Assembly (NCBI GenBank): GCA_028583605.1
Contig: CM053327.1
Coordinates: forward strand, 15,487,629-15,551,628
Reading direction: 5' to 3'
DNA length: 64,000 bases
DNA from: Dastarcus helophoroides
Taxonomy: Eukaryota > Arthropoda > Insecta > Coleoptera > Bothrideridae
The translations under genes were made by a program, and so were the position numbers. Shown here piece after piece: positions 1 through 12,434 of the stretch (its first letter is position 1; each line of letters begins with the position of its first letter). The notes under the pieces were generated by a model. That model had not been told where the DNA came from and did no database searches. It saw only the letters and a program-made list of their open reading frames with translations.

Positions 1-500
1 TTTTTTTGCTAAATATTTTTATTAAAATTAGAAAATAAAATGAATTATGAAACATCAAAGTCTAACGAAAAATCTTGACAGTTTTAAAGGAAATTAGAGG
101 AACATAAAAAAATCTGGAGAGGTTGAAATTTTCAGAAGAAATTTTAAGGACAAACTTTTTAGAAAAAATAGGAATCTATAACAAATTTCTTTTTATAAAA
201 TATCTAGGAAAAATGGAAACTTTATAGCAAAAACAATTAAAATTTACTTAAATAAATCGAAATATCTAGAACCAACATTGAAATTGAGATTTCAGGTATT
301 CACTATTAATTTTTTTTAGAGAAATATTAAAATGCAAGAAGAGTTTGATTTAGATGTTATTTTGAAATTTTAATTATTTTACAGAAATTAGAAAAAAATA
401 TTAAAATAGATTTTAAAATCCCGTAACTTCGTTTCTATAAAAAGAAATCAGAGAAAATTTAAAATCTCTACAAAAAATGGTTTAAGGAAAAATCTTTGGA
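1..500. repeat. Degenerate A-rich repeat block
   Basis: A low-complexity tract in which short AT-rich words such as GAAATTT, AAAATTTT and TCAGAAG recur at roughly 20-30 base spacing. It is the reverse orientation of the T-rich blocks at 14.7-16.7, 26-27.6, 30.1-31.0 and 54.2-54.9 kb. No coding potential is seen. The left boundary lies outside the window. Confidence 0.5.
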
Positions 501-1306
501 AAATTTTGAGAAAAAACTCGTAAGCGAAATTGGGGGTGCTGCAGTTCCACAGTGCCTATAAGCGAGCCGCCACTGCTATTTAGGAAAATATTATCTAAGA
601 AATATAAAACTGGAGAACATTTATTTCGGTCAAAATTAACAGATAATAAAAAAAAAGTTGAAACATGAAAATTCGTGAAAAAAAAGAGGCTCTTCATAGG
701 TTTCGCACACAGGCGCTGTGGGGGGTCGGCGCGGCCCTGCTAATGGCATTCGGGGTAAATACTTTTCTCAAAACTCTAATGATATTTGTAAGAAAGATCG
801 TAAAATCCCAATGACGATAATGTCATTAGGACGTAATGCTAATACTGTTTACGCCGATACATTATTCCTAGAAGGTACGCTACAAAACCATTTTATCATT
901 GCTATAAGATCTTCATATTTTTTCGGGGCATTATCTAAATATTTGTTAGGCAATACTATTCAATTAATATCATTTCGTTATCCCGATTCAATTTTTCGTC
1001 ACTCATATTGACAATTATTGGTACAAGTTGCACTGAAATCGCATGCGATTCGACGCTGGACTGGTCTTCCCAGATGTCTTTGCATTTTGACGTTGCGTTT
1101 ACCCTCAGATGCCAGATGTTGATGCACAAGCAAATGCACAAGTACTCAGAGACTACATGAAAAACCACACCAGTCGTCAGCGTTGCCACCCTAATTTTTT
1201 GATTTTTTACCAAAATTTGATGCGAAAATGAACATTGGCATCCATCGCTGTCATCAGTAATGCCAATTCATGTAAAATTATGACACATTATTTGTTTGTT
1301 TTGCAG
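501..1306. other. No recognisable gene
   Basis: Mixed-composition sequence with only short open frames that look like chance. A short stretch near 1100-1160 reads as a hydrophilic peptide (PDVDAQANAQVLRDY) slightly reminiscent of the C-terminus of HARBI1-like nucleases, but this is too short to call. Confidence 0.3.
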
Positions 1307-1477
1307 GTGACACATTTTTACTATAGCAAAGTTTTACGACAGCTTGACTTTTGGAAAACACATGCTAACAATGAAAAGGAATTAAGAAGCAGATATTTGT
1401 CAACAGTGAAGGAAATGATCGTAGTTGAGAAACGGCAGGTTGCAGTACTTGTGAACCAAATTTTGAAAGATGCATGA
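1307..1477 (+). other. Candidate 3' coding exon, unknown protein
   Basis: A 56-codon frame ending in TGA directly follows a good splice acceptor (T-rich tract, then TTGCAG at 1301-1306). The peptide is hydrophilic and coding-looking, with words such as KVLRQLDFWKTHANNEKELR and EKRQVAVLVNQ, and is probably helical. An AATAAA-like signal lies about 125 bases after the stop, near 1605. No family is recognised. It could be the last exon of a host gene, or an exon of a transposon gene whose other parts are gone. The composition is less AT-biased than the flanks, which supports coding origin. No upstream exon could be matched, so the call is tentative. Confidence 0.3.
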
Positions 1478-2519
1478 AAAATTAAAATGCCACAACTTGA
1501 AACAATCGATTTGGTTATGAAATGAAATTGTAGTTTAGGAAAACCTACGTGGGATGGCACTTTAGAAATCTTCAAAATAATAATAATAATAACAAAAATA
1601 AAGGGGGCCCATGTAATAAGACTAACACTATGCAACTGCAAGGTGACATTCAGCAATTGCATTTGTGGTTGTATTTATTTGTATTAATAATAAAAAAACT
1701 CAATATAATTAAAATTTTATTCTACAGGTTCAATTACTGCCCATAAGAAGAACCTGCAAGAAACTTATGGGGATTTTAAATGCATAAAAACAATAATAAA
1801 AATTACAATTTATGTTATAATATACAGATGATATTTTTTGACACTCTTTATATCGATTTGTTCTTGACCCGTTTCAATGTTGATGTTCTCTCTGAGCATA
1901 TCAAAATGTCTATTGGTCTGGATTTACTTTAAACTTGTATTAATCCTTATCTGAAAGAAATTTATAAATAGTTAATTTAAAACAAAACTTCCGTTTTTAA
2001 TGCATACCTAGTTCACCACGCCTTTTCTTTAAAAAATATTCATGCTTTTCCATTTTTCTTTTAGAAGTTCCTGGTTTATTTTTTCTATAATCATCCTTTC
2101 TCATTCTTGCTTTAAAATTGTTTACAAAATCTTTTAGAGCTTCGTTATTTATATGTGTCTTCCAAATATCTCGTCTTATCTACTGGGTCTGCTTCTTGTT
2201 TCGTTATCTTCGTCTTCACAAACTGAGCAATTTCTTCTTGACGATTAATTTTTATTTGGGAATGTTATCCTAAAGCTTCTGCAGTATTGTCTAAAACAGA
2301 GTTAGTGCCCTTTCCATTAGCTCCCCTAGCTTAAACATATAGTAATAAAAAAATGTAGTACTAAAAAACATGAAAGAAACGGGACATATTTTGATACAAT
2401 TACAAATTTTACCTAATGAAAAACCAATGACTGAAAGACCACCTAAAGTGAAGTAAATAAAAATGAAGGTAGGTTAGTAAGTTTACCTTCCTGTTTAAAA
2501 AAAAGACAAGAAGTTTCTG
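1478..2519. other. Non-coding AT-rich sequence with AAT microsatellite
   Basis: Contains a short AAT/ATA microsatellite at 1575-1593, polyadenylation-like AATAAA words and otherwise featureless AT-rich DNA. No gene is seen. Confidence 0.35.
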
Positions 2520-4720
2520 TAACGGTAGCGAGTTGTGTTTCAAGGCATTTGTGAACTCATAGGTCTGATACTAGTGTGGGATCTATGGTGCTGCCATATG
2601 TCGTTAAGCTGCCGCTCTTGCCATATCGCCATCGCATTTCAGGTTATCCCGTATCGGGCGGCCTTTTATTTTCGTAATTACTGCGGTGTTTGTCGTAAAG
2701 GACGGATGGTTCTTAGATCTTTGATGATTCGTTGTTTACCTGTGCATGACACAGGGAAATGGCAGGTAATTTAGCAACCCATTAGAGTCGCACCCTATCA
2801 TAATAGAGACATGCCACACTTCATCCGTGAGAGTGATGGTCACGTTTTCGTTATTTTCAGGTTCTAAACGTATTCCGTCTATTTTCTGATGTATTTATGT
2901 TTTCTTTCGTATAGCATTCGAATTTTCTTCCTTCCTTCCTAACCAATTGAGAATCCCTAGGCCGTGTTGGAGGTTGAGAAGTCCTGGATTTGCCGCCCTT
3001 GTAACATGCCGGCCTAGATGCGGGACAAAACCGATAAGCATCACATTTTTTATATTGTTGGCCGAATGCATGGGTTCTCACAACCGAATTGTTTATTTGT
3101 GTTTCTAGTTTTCTTTTGTCTAATTAGTTATTTTCGGCGAACTTCTTTGGATTATTATAATAAAATTAAGAATGTTTTCGTATTTCATGTCTTAATACAG
3201 TTCAAGTTATTAGTTTTCTTTAAATTGTGATTACAAAGATTTGGTCAATGAAGCAGTGGTTTACTTTTTATTTTATCATTGCCTTTGATTATTCAGGTAT
3301 TCATAAAGTTGCTTCATGTTGACATTATTTATTTATGCATATTAGTGGAATTCGCGTCAGATAATATCCGAATGTTAATAGATTTTAGGATACTTCTTTG
3401 TGAATATCATCGCTTTAGTTTTAATAGAGTCTAGAGATGTCTTCGTCGAGCACCAGTAGTATGATGAATGTATTGCTCTTTTTAATATCGTTATAGATTT
3501 TTAAGTAATTTTGTAATTTTCAGTATATTTCTAGTTACGTTCGAGTTCTCGGAGGACTATTTGGATTTGGCTTCTCAGCTATTTAGTTTTGAATTTTTGA
3601 TATTTATTTGCATATTTCCCAGTTTTTATTCTAGTTTTTATACACTTTTAGTTGTAGATTAGATTTTTTTTATTATCAGTCCAAAGAAAAGGTAATGTTT
3701 TTGATATTTGTCATTCCAGTAGGGGGTCGTAATCGGGAGAGTTGGATTAGTGAATACTCGTGGGTGGATTGTTCTAAAGTTTTGATATATGTAAGGCGAT
3801 GCAGCGACGCGATGTGAACATCCATTCACGAGCACTCCTCTCTGGCGAATTCTTTAGGATAATTGCGACTGTTCCGGGTTCGTTCCCGAAGCTAGGTGAA
3901 GGGCTCCACCTTTCTCATTTCCCTTTAGGTTAAGTAATCTTTTCCCTAAAAAGGGTTAATATAGTAATAGCAAGATATATATTTTTTCTAATTGTGGGCT
4001 TCTCTATATATTGCACATATTTTGAGAAGGGTGCCCTCTTTCATAGTGGTTTATACTGTTACATTTTTAGGGAACTGCTGAGATTAGGTATGTGCAGTTT
4101 ATTAAATTATTGGCTGGGGCATTTCGATTACAATATTACAACCAGAAATCTTTACATGTGGTTATGTGTTGCGTTCCGCCATTTAGTAATGTATTACTTT
4201 TTTAGATTTTTGTAACACCGTTTCTTGTTTTAGAGGGATATTTCCGTTTATTCATTATTGTATAGGATTTTTTTTATCAAGGTTTAGGTTAGGAAATCTG
4301 TAAGGTAAGTTGATAAAGTGTGATGGTACGTGAAGTTTTCTAGTTGAGGTCTAAAATATTTTTTCATTAGGTCGAATCCGATTAATTTTGCTTTAAATGA
4401 AAATAAGCAGCAGGCTACCTGGTAACCTTTTCATCCGAATTATACCTGCAGCCGTTGCCTGCTGCCACCATTTCTTCCCTGAGAGATCAGCGAATATTAG
4501 AGAAGTTTAGTTATTCCCTGCACTTTAAAGCAATATCGGCTCTTTTATCTTAAGTTGCATAAGTTGATGAAGTAGCGTACAAATGGGGCCACAAAAGCCA
4601 TCTTGTAATATATAAAATCTCCTGTTCCCCGTTTTCCATGCTGGCCAGCACTTGTACAGATTTCTCATTGCATTCTGGCGACAATTTATACTTTAGTTTT
4701 TATTGTTTAATACATCTTGC
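2520..4720 (+). repeat. Unclassified repeat, possible decayed retroelement
   Basis: Less AT-rich than its surroundings. Contains a serine-rich short frame near 3437 (MSSSSTSS), a 9-bp inverted word pair (GCAGCAGGC ... GCCTGCTGC) at about 4408 and 4457, and near 4609-4720 a TATAAAA-like box followed by GC-richer sequence and an AATACA word, which resembles an LTR promoter/poly(A) arrangement. Part of it (3690-3965) matches 9480-9805 in inverse orientation, so it belongs to a dispersed family. No gag, pol or integrase frame is readable. Class undetermined. Confidence 0.3.
3690..3965 (+). repeat. Copy 1 of an inverted dispersed repeat
   Basis: Shares with 9480-9805 (minus strand) the word CATTCACGAGCACTCC, here at 3823-3838, and a collinear weaker alignment on both sides, including a GTAGGGGG-like word upstream and a TTAGGTTAAGTA-like word downstream. 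Confidence 0.5.
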
Positions 4721-5674
4721 TGTTATATTCCTCTGTTGGGAAAATTGAAGTTACAGACCTGGTATAAACGTGTGTAATGGTTGTATAGACAAAAGTAAAT
4801 AACTGTATAATCAATTAATGTAGTAATATGTGAGAGCCGTTCCTTAATTATTCTAAGCAGAGTGGAATTCCCTTGCAATTCTAGGACTAGATTTTGATAT
4901 GTCATTTTTCCGAAAATAATTAGGACTACACGTATGACATGTTATACTTATCTGCAGTTGTTTGAAACAAATTTCTTTATGCGATTTAATGTCAATTTTT
5001 TGATCAAAAAATGAATGATCTTCTCCTGAACTCAAGTGATACTTTATAAATTAAAAGTTCTTATTCAATTTTTAATAAAATTTATCCAGTAATTAGTTCC
5101 AAGTAGGCTTGCCTTGCAATCTTGTACAGGATTAATATAAATTATCCAGTAACCTATGTGGTTGTCTAGGATCTAGGATGAATGTAAACATATTTAGGAA
5201 TTTAACATAGAAAATTTACTTACTTTGAAGGTGAGAGTTATTTATATTAGTTACTTGCACAGAAATGAGGAGTTTTTTAGTTGTAAAATGGATATTTCAA
5301 ATCAGAATAAAGTATTCTAATACCTAACATAAGAAACTTTTCTTATCCATAAAGTTATTAAAGTGGATTATTTTTTTTAGCTCCAATCCATGGGTTCCTT
5401 CCATCCAAAAATCATCTCAGATAAAGTTTGCGATTCTATTTTCCAATGGACGATGTGCATCACACCTATCGTAATAACTACAAAAAAGGATAGGTAGTTG
5501 TATGTTCAAGACAAAAAAGTAAACCCTAATCCTATATTTATGTAAAAATTGTTGTACAACAGCATAGTGACAAAAAAGTGCTTGTTGGTGTAGGAACCGT
5601 AAACAGATTCACATAATTTCATTTCTGTTTGCATTTTGTAACCAAATTCACAAAGCTATGAATTTTGTTATAAA
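4721..5674. other. No recognisable gene
   Basis: AT-rich sequence with only short chance frames. No inverted ends or target duplications were found here. Confidence 0.3.
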
Positions 5675-6390
5675 TCTATAATATAAAAATGAATCGCAAA
5701 ATGTGTTGGTAAGCGCATAACTCAACAACGCCTGGACCAATTTGGCCAAATCTTTTTTTAAAATGTTCGTTGAAGTTCAAGGATGGTTTTTACAGCGAGA
5801 AAAATTAGAATTATTGCTGGAAAAACCGGGAAAATGAAGATAATCACATATTGAAATGTCGGCGATTATATCACAAATATGTTGTTGACATGTATGTTAA
5901 AATTGAAACGGAGAGATTAACATTCATCAGGTTGAATCAAACCAAACTCCGATCTGAAGAGTATATTCACCTTCGAGATGCGATTAATACTGATGGAAAT
6001 GCACAGAATGTCGGTCGGATGACTATTCTTCCAGCAACATACATCGGAAGCCCTCGGCATATGCACGAATATGCTCAAGATGCCATGTCGTATGTTCGTC
6101 ATTATGGTACAGCAGATTTGTTCATCACATTTACATGCAATCCGCAATGGATAGAAATCAAGCAGGAGTTATTCCCTGGGCAATCACCCATTGATCGTCA
6201 TGATATTACAGCCAGAGTCTTTAGACAAAAGTTGAAATCTTTAATGGATTTCATCGTAAAACATAATGTGTTTGGTGAGACACGCTGCTGGATGTATTCT
6301 GTGGAGTGGCAGAAACGAGGATTGCCACATGCACACATTTTGATTTGGTTACAAATCTTTTTGACAGGACGAAGTCTGTCGGGTCAGTTA
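5675..6390 (+). mobile_element. Helitron 5' end with Rep remnant
   Basis: Begins with the Helitron-type start TC followed by TATAATATAAAAATGAA, preceded by the expected A at 5674. A non-coding leader with the usual words (GCATAACTC, CTGGACCAATTTGGCC) leads into a Rep-domain reading frame. The element stops abruptly at 6390, where a second Helitron begins with its own TC. The helicase half and the outer 3' terminus are missing, so this copy is truncated or a chimera. Helitrons move by rolling-circle replication and insert between A and T. Confidence 0.82.
5830..6390 (+). pseudogene. Helitron replicase fragment (Helitron_like_N, HUH domain)
   Basis: Fragment of the rolling-circle replication initiator of an autonomous Helitron. 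The frame reads from ENEDNHILKCRRLYHKY through GSPRHMHEYAQDAMSYV and TFTCNPQW to GLPHAHILIWL. The last segment contains the paired histidines (HAH, near 6328-6336) of the HUH nickase motif that coordinates the metal ion. About 185 residues are present, against more than 1300 in a full RepHel protein. The catalytic tyrosine region and the whole Pif1-type helicase are missing. A frameshift follows the HUH motif: the expected continuation (TNLFDRTKSVGSVI) is in the next frame. It then ends where the smaller Helitron starts at 6391. The fragment is non-functional. Confidence 0.85.
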
Positions 6391-6807
6391 TCTATATATA
6401 TAAAAATGAAACCCGTTTTCCGTTGTAACGACATCACATAAAAACGGCTTGACCGATTTGGCTAATTTTGGTCTTGAATTATTCGTGGAAGTCCAGGGGA
6501 GGTTCTTACGGAGAGATAATTTTAAAAAAATCTTGATAGAGTGTAAAATCAACATCTTTATACTCCCATATACAAACAGTTTGTACTAATACTTAAAAGC
6601 CAATTTGAACCTTAATACCATACAGTAAAGTTCAAGTAGGTATTAGTGAAGAGATTTCGGGAAGGCAAAACAATCGAAGACAAACAAAGTGACCTTAGTT
6701 CTGTCAAACACATTCAATGTCATCATATGTCATTTCATTTTAGCAGCGATAATTATTCTGTTTAAATAAGTTTAAAATCCCCGGTCGAAGACGGGGCGAG
6801 CAGCTAG
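6391..6807 (+). mobile_element. Complete non-autonomous Helitron (417 bp)
   Basis: Starts TCTATATATATAAAAATGAA at 6391 and ends CTAG at 6804-6807, flanked by A (6390) and T (6808) as expected for Helitron insertion between A and T. A short hairpin just before the 3' end has stem CCCCG at 6779-6783 and CGGGG at 6792-6796 with an 8-base loop, followed by GCGAGCAG then CTAG, the usual Helitron 3' architecture. No coding sequence. Its leader words are related to those of the larger copy at 5675, so both belong to related families. Confidence 0.82.
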
Positions 6808-9479
6808 TAATGAATATATTTTAAAAACTGTTTCAGTTATTATTATTAAAATTAATAAATATCGCCTAATTTTTGATCACTTTAAATTATTGCAAATACC
6901 AATAAAATAAATAAAAACGAGTTGTTTCTAAAAATTTTCATGAATTTTACCTACTTTCGGTGGACTATTTAGTAATGTAAGAATATATCTCAAATAACAA
7001 ATCTGCCTTAACAATTTTTGTAGAGCAATCGATGCAGGAGTATTAAAAGTATACGAAGAATGATTTTGCCTGCAAAATGTGGTAAATCAATGTTTTATAA
7101 TTTTGACCAATAATTTGTTTTATTTCCAATTAGTAGCTCAGAACTCTCCGAATAGAACCGTTTCATTTAATACTTTTGAATATCCGCTCTGGATGATTCA
7201 ATCGTACTAATTAGATACTTATTGCAGGTTCAACTAATTTAAATATTGGTTAAAAATTTTATTTAAATTTTACTGAGTAACCAACTAATTGTAAATTATA
7301 AAATCAAAACACTCCACCAAGCAATAACTAGACCAATAAATATTCGCAATTGTTGATCTGAACAAAAGAGTCTAGGAACTGTTAAAATTGTTATTATACA
7401 TACATTGATTTAAACTTGAAACAAATTTGCCGCATAAATGCAGTATACGGACGAATTCGTAAAAAATATTGTTAGGAACATATTCTCGCTATATTGTTGC
7501 TATGCAATACATTTTATTTTAAAAAAAATATATTCAAATCAACCGCTCTGTATATGTATGCTGATAACATCAGACGATTTTCAAAATGGTGAATGTAGGG
7601 GAATCTGAACTGCATATGAATCGACACAAAACACACAATCGAGTTCATGAATATTTTATTTTGTTTAGCTATAGGAAATGACTGCTCTTTCAAATTTTCA
7701 CACGTGGTATGTTTACGATGCCCATTTTCGCTAGACAATTTAAGCAGTCAGAAATATGCCCTCAATGTAAAATTTTGGCAATTCCGAATTTACTTAAGAT
7801 TCCATCCCATATCCGTGAAAGTACAAATTTTCTTCCCTCATTACAAGTTAAGCATAGTGAAGTTTAGTAAGAGTACAAAATATAACACATCCCTATGTAA
7901 TTTTAACAGTATGCTTGTTTGAATTGGCAAACATTTTTTTTTTGTTTTAGGGATTTTGACGTACTGGAGGGTTGTACATAATCACATTCTAAAATTTTAT
8001 GAGGCAGTAAAACGTTATTGTCTGGCACAAACACTGCGTTATGGGACAGCCAAAGAAATATTTACATTTGTATTTTAACGATGTTCTTATAAGAGTGCGA
8101 ATTTTTTGGATATGCTGTAATTTTTTATGAATCTAATAAAAAAGTCGTAAAGTGAAAGCATTTTCAGGTGAGCGTACATTACTCGTCGGGATGAGTAATA
8201 CAGCACCCCCCACATTATATCTCCAGGCCGCTTTTTCGTTTTATACCTCGGGAAAAAAAGCACAGGCGACAGTACTTTCTACTTAACATTCTTACAGTTA
8301 TGAGAATTTGTATTCATTTTTGAAATACGTTCACGTATTTCACAGCAATCAATATCAATGTGACAAAAAGTTGGAGCGTTTACGGCCGAAACAAAAGTTC
8401 CAAGTTTGAAAGTCTGATACATTATTTAATGTAAACGCGACTTTTGCCTTAAAATTGTAAAAAAAAACGGCCCTACTCTAGAGGTTTCGCATATTTTATT
8501 CACGACGTTTATAAATCCTCAAACTCTGTTTTTTGCGGAATGAATTAAAGTTAATTTGAATAATAATACTATGAGTCAAAATGAATTTCGTTTTACAGTA
8601 GACAGTCTGAATCAATAAGGAATAGCAAGTAATGACAATGACACAGAAGTAATGGCAGATCGGATTTTGGATACCCGATATATTGTTTTTAATAATATTA
8701 GCACGTTTATAGTAATTTCGAAGTTTCAATTGTAACATTTATAGTAATTTGCTTCAAAGATTGAATTGTAACATTTTAAGAAGAAAAATAGATATATTGA
8801 ATGCATCTTTACTTGGCGTAAATTCATCAAGAATTTTAAATAAGAACACTCAAAAGATTCCGCAATATCAAATATTTGTACTCTCCAAAGTAGTGCCTCG
8901 ATAGATACGGAGCGAGAATGTACAAAAAAAAAGCAACGCACAATATTCCCTTACGCTTGAACGTTTTGATATTTCATTTCAATGCTGAGAAAGTAGAATT
9001 TGCCTGCCTATTTTAAATAGCCGTCGCCTGTGACTTTGTCTACATGAATTGAGAAGTTAACCTAACTTGCATCCTCTTTAAAATTATCTGCACATTGCTT
9101 AAATAGTAGTGGGCCGTTGAGCCGCATAACATTTTTAAGTTAATTAAAAATGTCGTCATTTCAGTTAAAATTCACACTGCACACGATTACTTTAAGAAAA
9201 ATGCAAAACCAAAAGCTTTATGAAAAACCAGCGGCAATATTAATTACTTTCTTTATTGAGATTTAACAAGAGTCTGATTCTCAATCTTGAACATGATAGG
9301 CCGACAAAAAAAAATTACATAAGTAACTTGCTCAGCGCCCAAAGGAAGTGACAGTACAATACCTAATTGTTCTCATAAACTGCAGGAAAGTAAGGAAAAT
9401 CCTCTAAGATTCGTAGCCTTCTAAAGGAAAAATGGACACCATGGCTGTATAATTCCGAAGGAAGAGCGCCAGGTTGTTG
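6808..9479. other. No recognisable gene
   Basis: About 2.7 kb of AT-rich sequence with short chance frames on both strands. A small perfect 7-bp hairpin (ATTACTC ... GAGTAAT) lies near 8179-8200, with a C-rich run just after it. No transposon termini were identified. Confidence 0.3.
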
Positions 9480-9805
9480 CTTGGTGCCAAAAATGAAAAT
9501 TATTATCCTAAAAAAAACGAGAATAATACCTAAAACTAAACTGGCATGGGAAGGATGAGGCGTTCTTTCTAGTTTGGAGAGCGACTCCGAGTCATACCTG
9601 TAAACACTGGCGATGGTCCTTAAATATTCGTCACGTGGGAGTGCTCGTGAATGGGGTTAATATCACTATGCAACAGCAAAACTTCATAACAATAAATGCG
9701 GGAACACCCTAAATACATTGGCAAACATCAGCGCCATGAAATTTCCCCCCTGCCATGACCATAAAATAACATAACGCAAAACTGAAAATCAAAAGGCGGT
9801 ATACT
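9480..9805 (-). repeat. Copy 2 of an inverted dispersed repeat
   Basis: Minus-strand counterpart of 3690-3965, anchored by GGAGTGCTCGTGAATG at 9638-9653. The flanking similarity is weaker but collinear. Composition is less AT-rich than its neighbours. Confidence 0.45.
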
Positions 9806-10858
9806 TAAAGAAAAATAAAAGATGCAACAATTAAAAATTGGAAATACAAAAATCAGACCTATTAATTAAATTCAAATAATCCGGGAAGAATTAATTCGCA
9901 AGTAAAACTATGCAGGAGGTTTATAAAACTACATAAGTACTAATATTAATTATTTTAAAAATTCACTAAAATATGCAAATGACAGCAGTAATGTAACTCT
10001 CCAACAATAAATTACTGCCTAAAGACACCTCATAAACTCTTTCAGAAAGGCAAGAATAATATCAGTACAGGAATAACTTGCATCCAAATTTCCAAATGGG
10101 AAACCCGTTGGGATATCAGGAACGGAAACCATTTCATAGAAGACGCTTAATAAAAACGTAAGAAAGTACGACGCTTGAGAGTGCCATTCACAGAACTATA
10201 CGAGCCTTAGAAGTATAAAAATAATGAAAACATAACCATCAACGTCAAGGTAATCACGTTCTCCTAATTTTAATGGCGTGCAGCTCTATCAGTATCAGGA
10301 TCACCGTCTATAAGTCTGGCTAAAAAAATAGCACCATCAAAAATCCGCAAATCACTCGTGGTTTTCGGCGGACGCCATATAATTCCGCGTTATGCGAAGA
10401 CTGTCCAACACGAGATGGGTTAAAAAAAATAGAATTTCTACTAGGAGGAGAAGCTAACAGTAAACGCTTAGAATAGTTACTACTTCCAGACCCAGCAGAT
10501 GATGCTATCCTTATATATATAGAAAAACAACCAAAAATTGCCATTGATTGGCAAATCCAGTGGCATCAAAACACAGTACTGGTTGTCAATACATCATTAG
10601 TTCATCAGTGTACTTTAAAATGGTAACACATTATAAAAGATTTTTGTTTTGCAAGCGCTTACCCAGGAAATGTTAAGGTTTTAATTTTCGATGATATACC
10701 ATAAAGTTTCATGATTGATATGGATTGTTCAAATTGTTAATTTTCAAACAAATTGTGAATTAAATAGAGCCAAAGGAAAAAACGACATTTTTTATGATTT
10801 GGTTAGGGTCAGAAAGATTTTTAAAAGTACCACAGGTCCACAAAAGAGTTTCAATATC
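9806..10858. other. Unclassified sequence, likely the rest of the minus-strand repeat
   Basis: Less AT-rich than average and contains a serine-rich minus-strand frame (10320-10544). That frame recalls the serine-rich start near 3437 in the related repeat, so this may be the same element in reverse. No domain is recognised. Confidence 0.25.
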
Positions 10859-10862
10859 TTAA

Positions 10863-12430
10863 CCCATTCAGGCTCACTGTACTCAATTGGGTACACTTGA
10901 AGTATTGCCCTTGGAGGGTGTCTATGAGTTAAAAGAAAAAAGTTAATAAGATAATTTTAATCCCTATACTTTTTTTCTTTAAATCCTTATAATCAAATTT
11001 GCAAATTTTTCATTCTACATTAAGAAAATAAACAGCACGAAATGTAACATGCAAGAGGTTTTGGTACGAAACAGATTTTACCTAGATACTATTATTCAAA
11101 ACGGTAATTCGTTTTCGGTTATCAGACATTTATTTTCATTAAATATGTAAAGAAAAGGTATAGGATCAATAATCTCTTATTAAATAATGGAAAGTTTAAT
11201 TATTGTCTGTATTTATCTTGTCATGAATATGAGCGTACTTGATTGAATACAATGGGCAGATGCAGGATATAAACTTCCAACAATTCCAAATTTTTCACGA
11301 ATATTTTTCGACAGATATTTTGCGCATTTTTGCGAAGCATTTTATAAGAGATGAACCAGTAATACAAGCTATAAAGAATAAATTGTAGCTAATGTCATAC
11401 TTTCGATACTTGGTGTGGTGCCAAGCTGATCAATGTTGAGGTTCGGAGGTCCATATTCTTCCTTGGGATCTAAGGTTGTAATTGATCACACAATATTATT
11501 TGACAATTAGTTTACAAACTAAGATATTTCATCATGTTTGAGAGACAAAATTATATTATTTATTAGGTCTGTAAGGGAAAGCAATCCAAAATATATTCCA
11601 TTTTTTTTTTGGTCAGATGAAAAATAAAGACGTGATAATTCGGCTATCCCTACAACTAACACCCTCTGTTTTGGTAAGATGAAATGACTCTAAATGATGC
11701 TAATTATAATGGCATAAGGTTAGCCCTCACAGGTGAAACGATGGGCGTCGAAGAAAAAAAAAATAACAGAGCTACAATCGAGGCTTTTTCGTATCTAAAG
11801 TGCATTCTTACAAGGAGTAGACTTTTAGATAAATCTGTTAGCGGCAACCGAAATACGATCCAAATAAAAAGTGGTGGACTGGCAGTGTGCCCTTTTGATT
11901 TACAAAAAAAAATATTACTTCTATCCATCAACGTATGGAGCTTGATGAAGTCATTTTCCAAAAAGATCCTATAGGTTGGTTGTAATTTCAGAAGAATTAT
12001 ATTTGCATTCTTACAATTAAACCAAGTCATTCATAGAACAATTTCAAAACAACTATATTTGCCAAGGAATTTATTGGAATTTATTTGTCAGTTTCCAAAA
12101 ACAGTAAATAAATCAGCCAAGATGACTCATATTGACACAGAATAATTAGGCGGATTTGTGACAAATGCAATGCTATTTAAAATTATTTAGCACTTCTAAT
12201 TAATTTTCACACGTTAAATTCAATTTTTTAAACATGCATAATCATTAAGGTTTTAACTGATTTGTATTTATATGACCCCAAGTGTACTTATTTGCTCATT
12301 TGCATTCGTGCTTATGGAAGAAAAAAAGTCTAACTAATAGGGGAGGCAAAATAATATACCATAATCAACTAAATTAAACCATCAGTGACTATTTTTGTTT
12401 TGTATAGGAGCAGTGGTGGGCATTAATGGG
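10863..12430. mobile_element. piggyBac-like element with TTAA target duplications
   Basis: Flanked by TTAA at 10859-10862 and 12431-12434. The left end reads CCCATTCAGGCTCACTG and the reverse complement of the right end reads CCCATTAATGCCCACCA, matching at 12 of 17 positions. A TTAA duplication with ends starting CCC is the signature of piggyBac elements. The interior (1.57 kb) has frames of about 100 codons on both strands around 11684-12030, but neither carries recognisable transposase motifs. This is therefore a non-autonomous or eroded copy. Chance pairing of two TTAA-CCCATT words 1.57 kb apart is possible. Confidence 0.5.
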
Positions 12431-12434
12431 TTAA

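Noticed and set aside
1100..1210. Short peptide resembling a HARBI1-type nuclease C-terminus
   Set aside because: Only about 15 residues look similar and no transposase core is nearby.
3880..3900. GGGTTCGTTCCCG as a tRNA B box
   Set aside because: No convincing A box or cloverleaf upstream. It lies inside the unclassified repeat.
4550..4720. Solo LTR with TATA box and poly(A)-like signal
   Set aside because: No paired LTR, primer-binding site or defined TG...CA ends could be fixed.
10320..10544. Serine-rich minus-strand frame
   Set aside because: Could be part of the unclassified repeat but has no domain, so it was not called as a gene.
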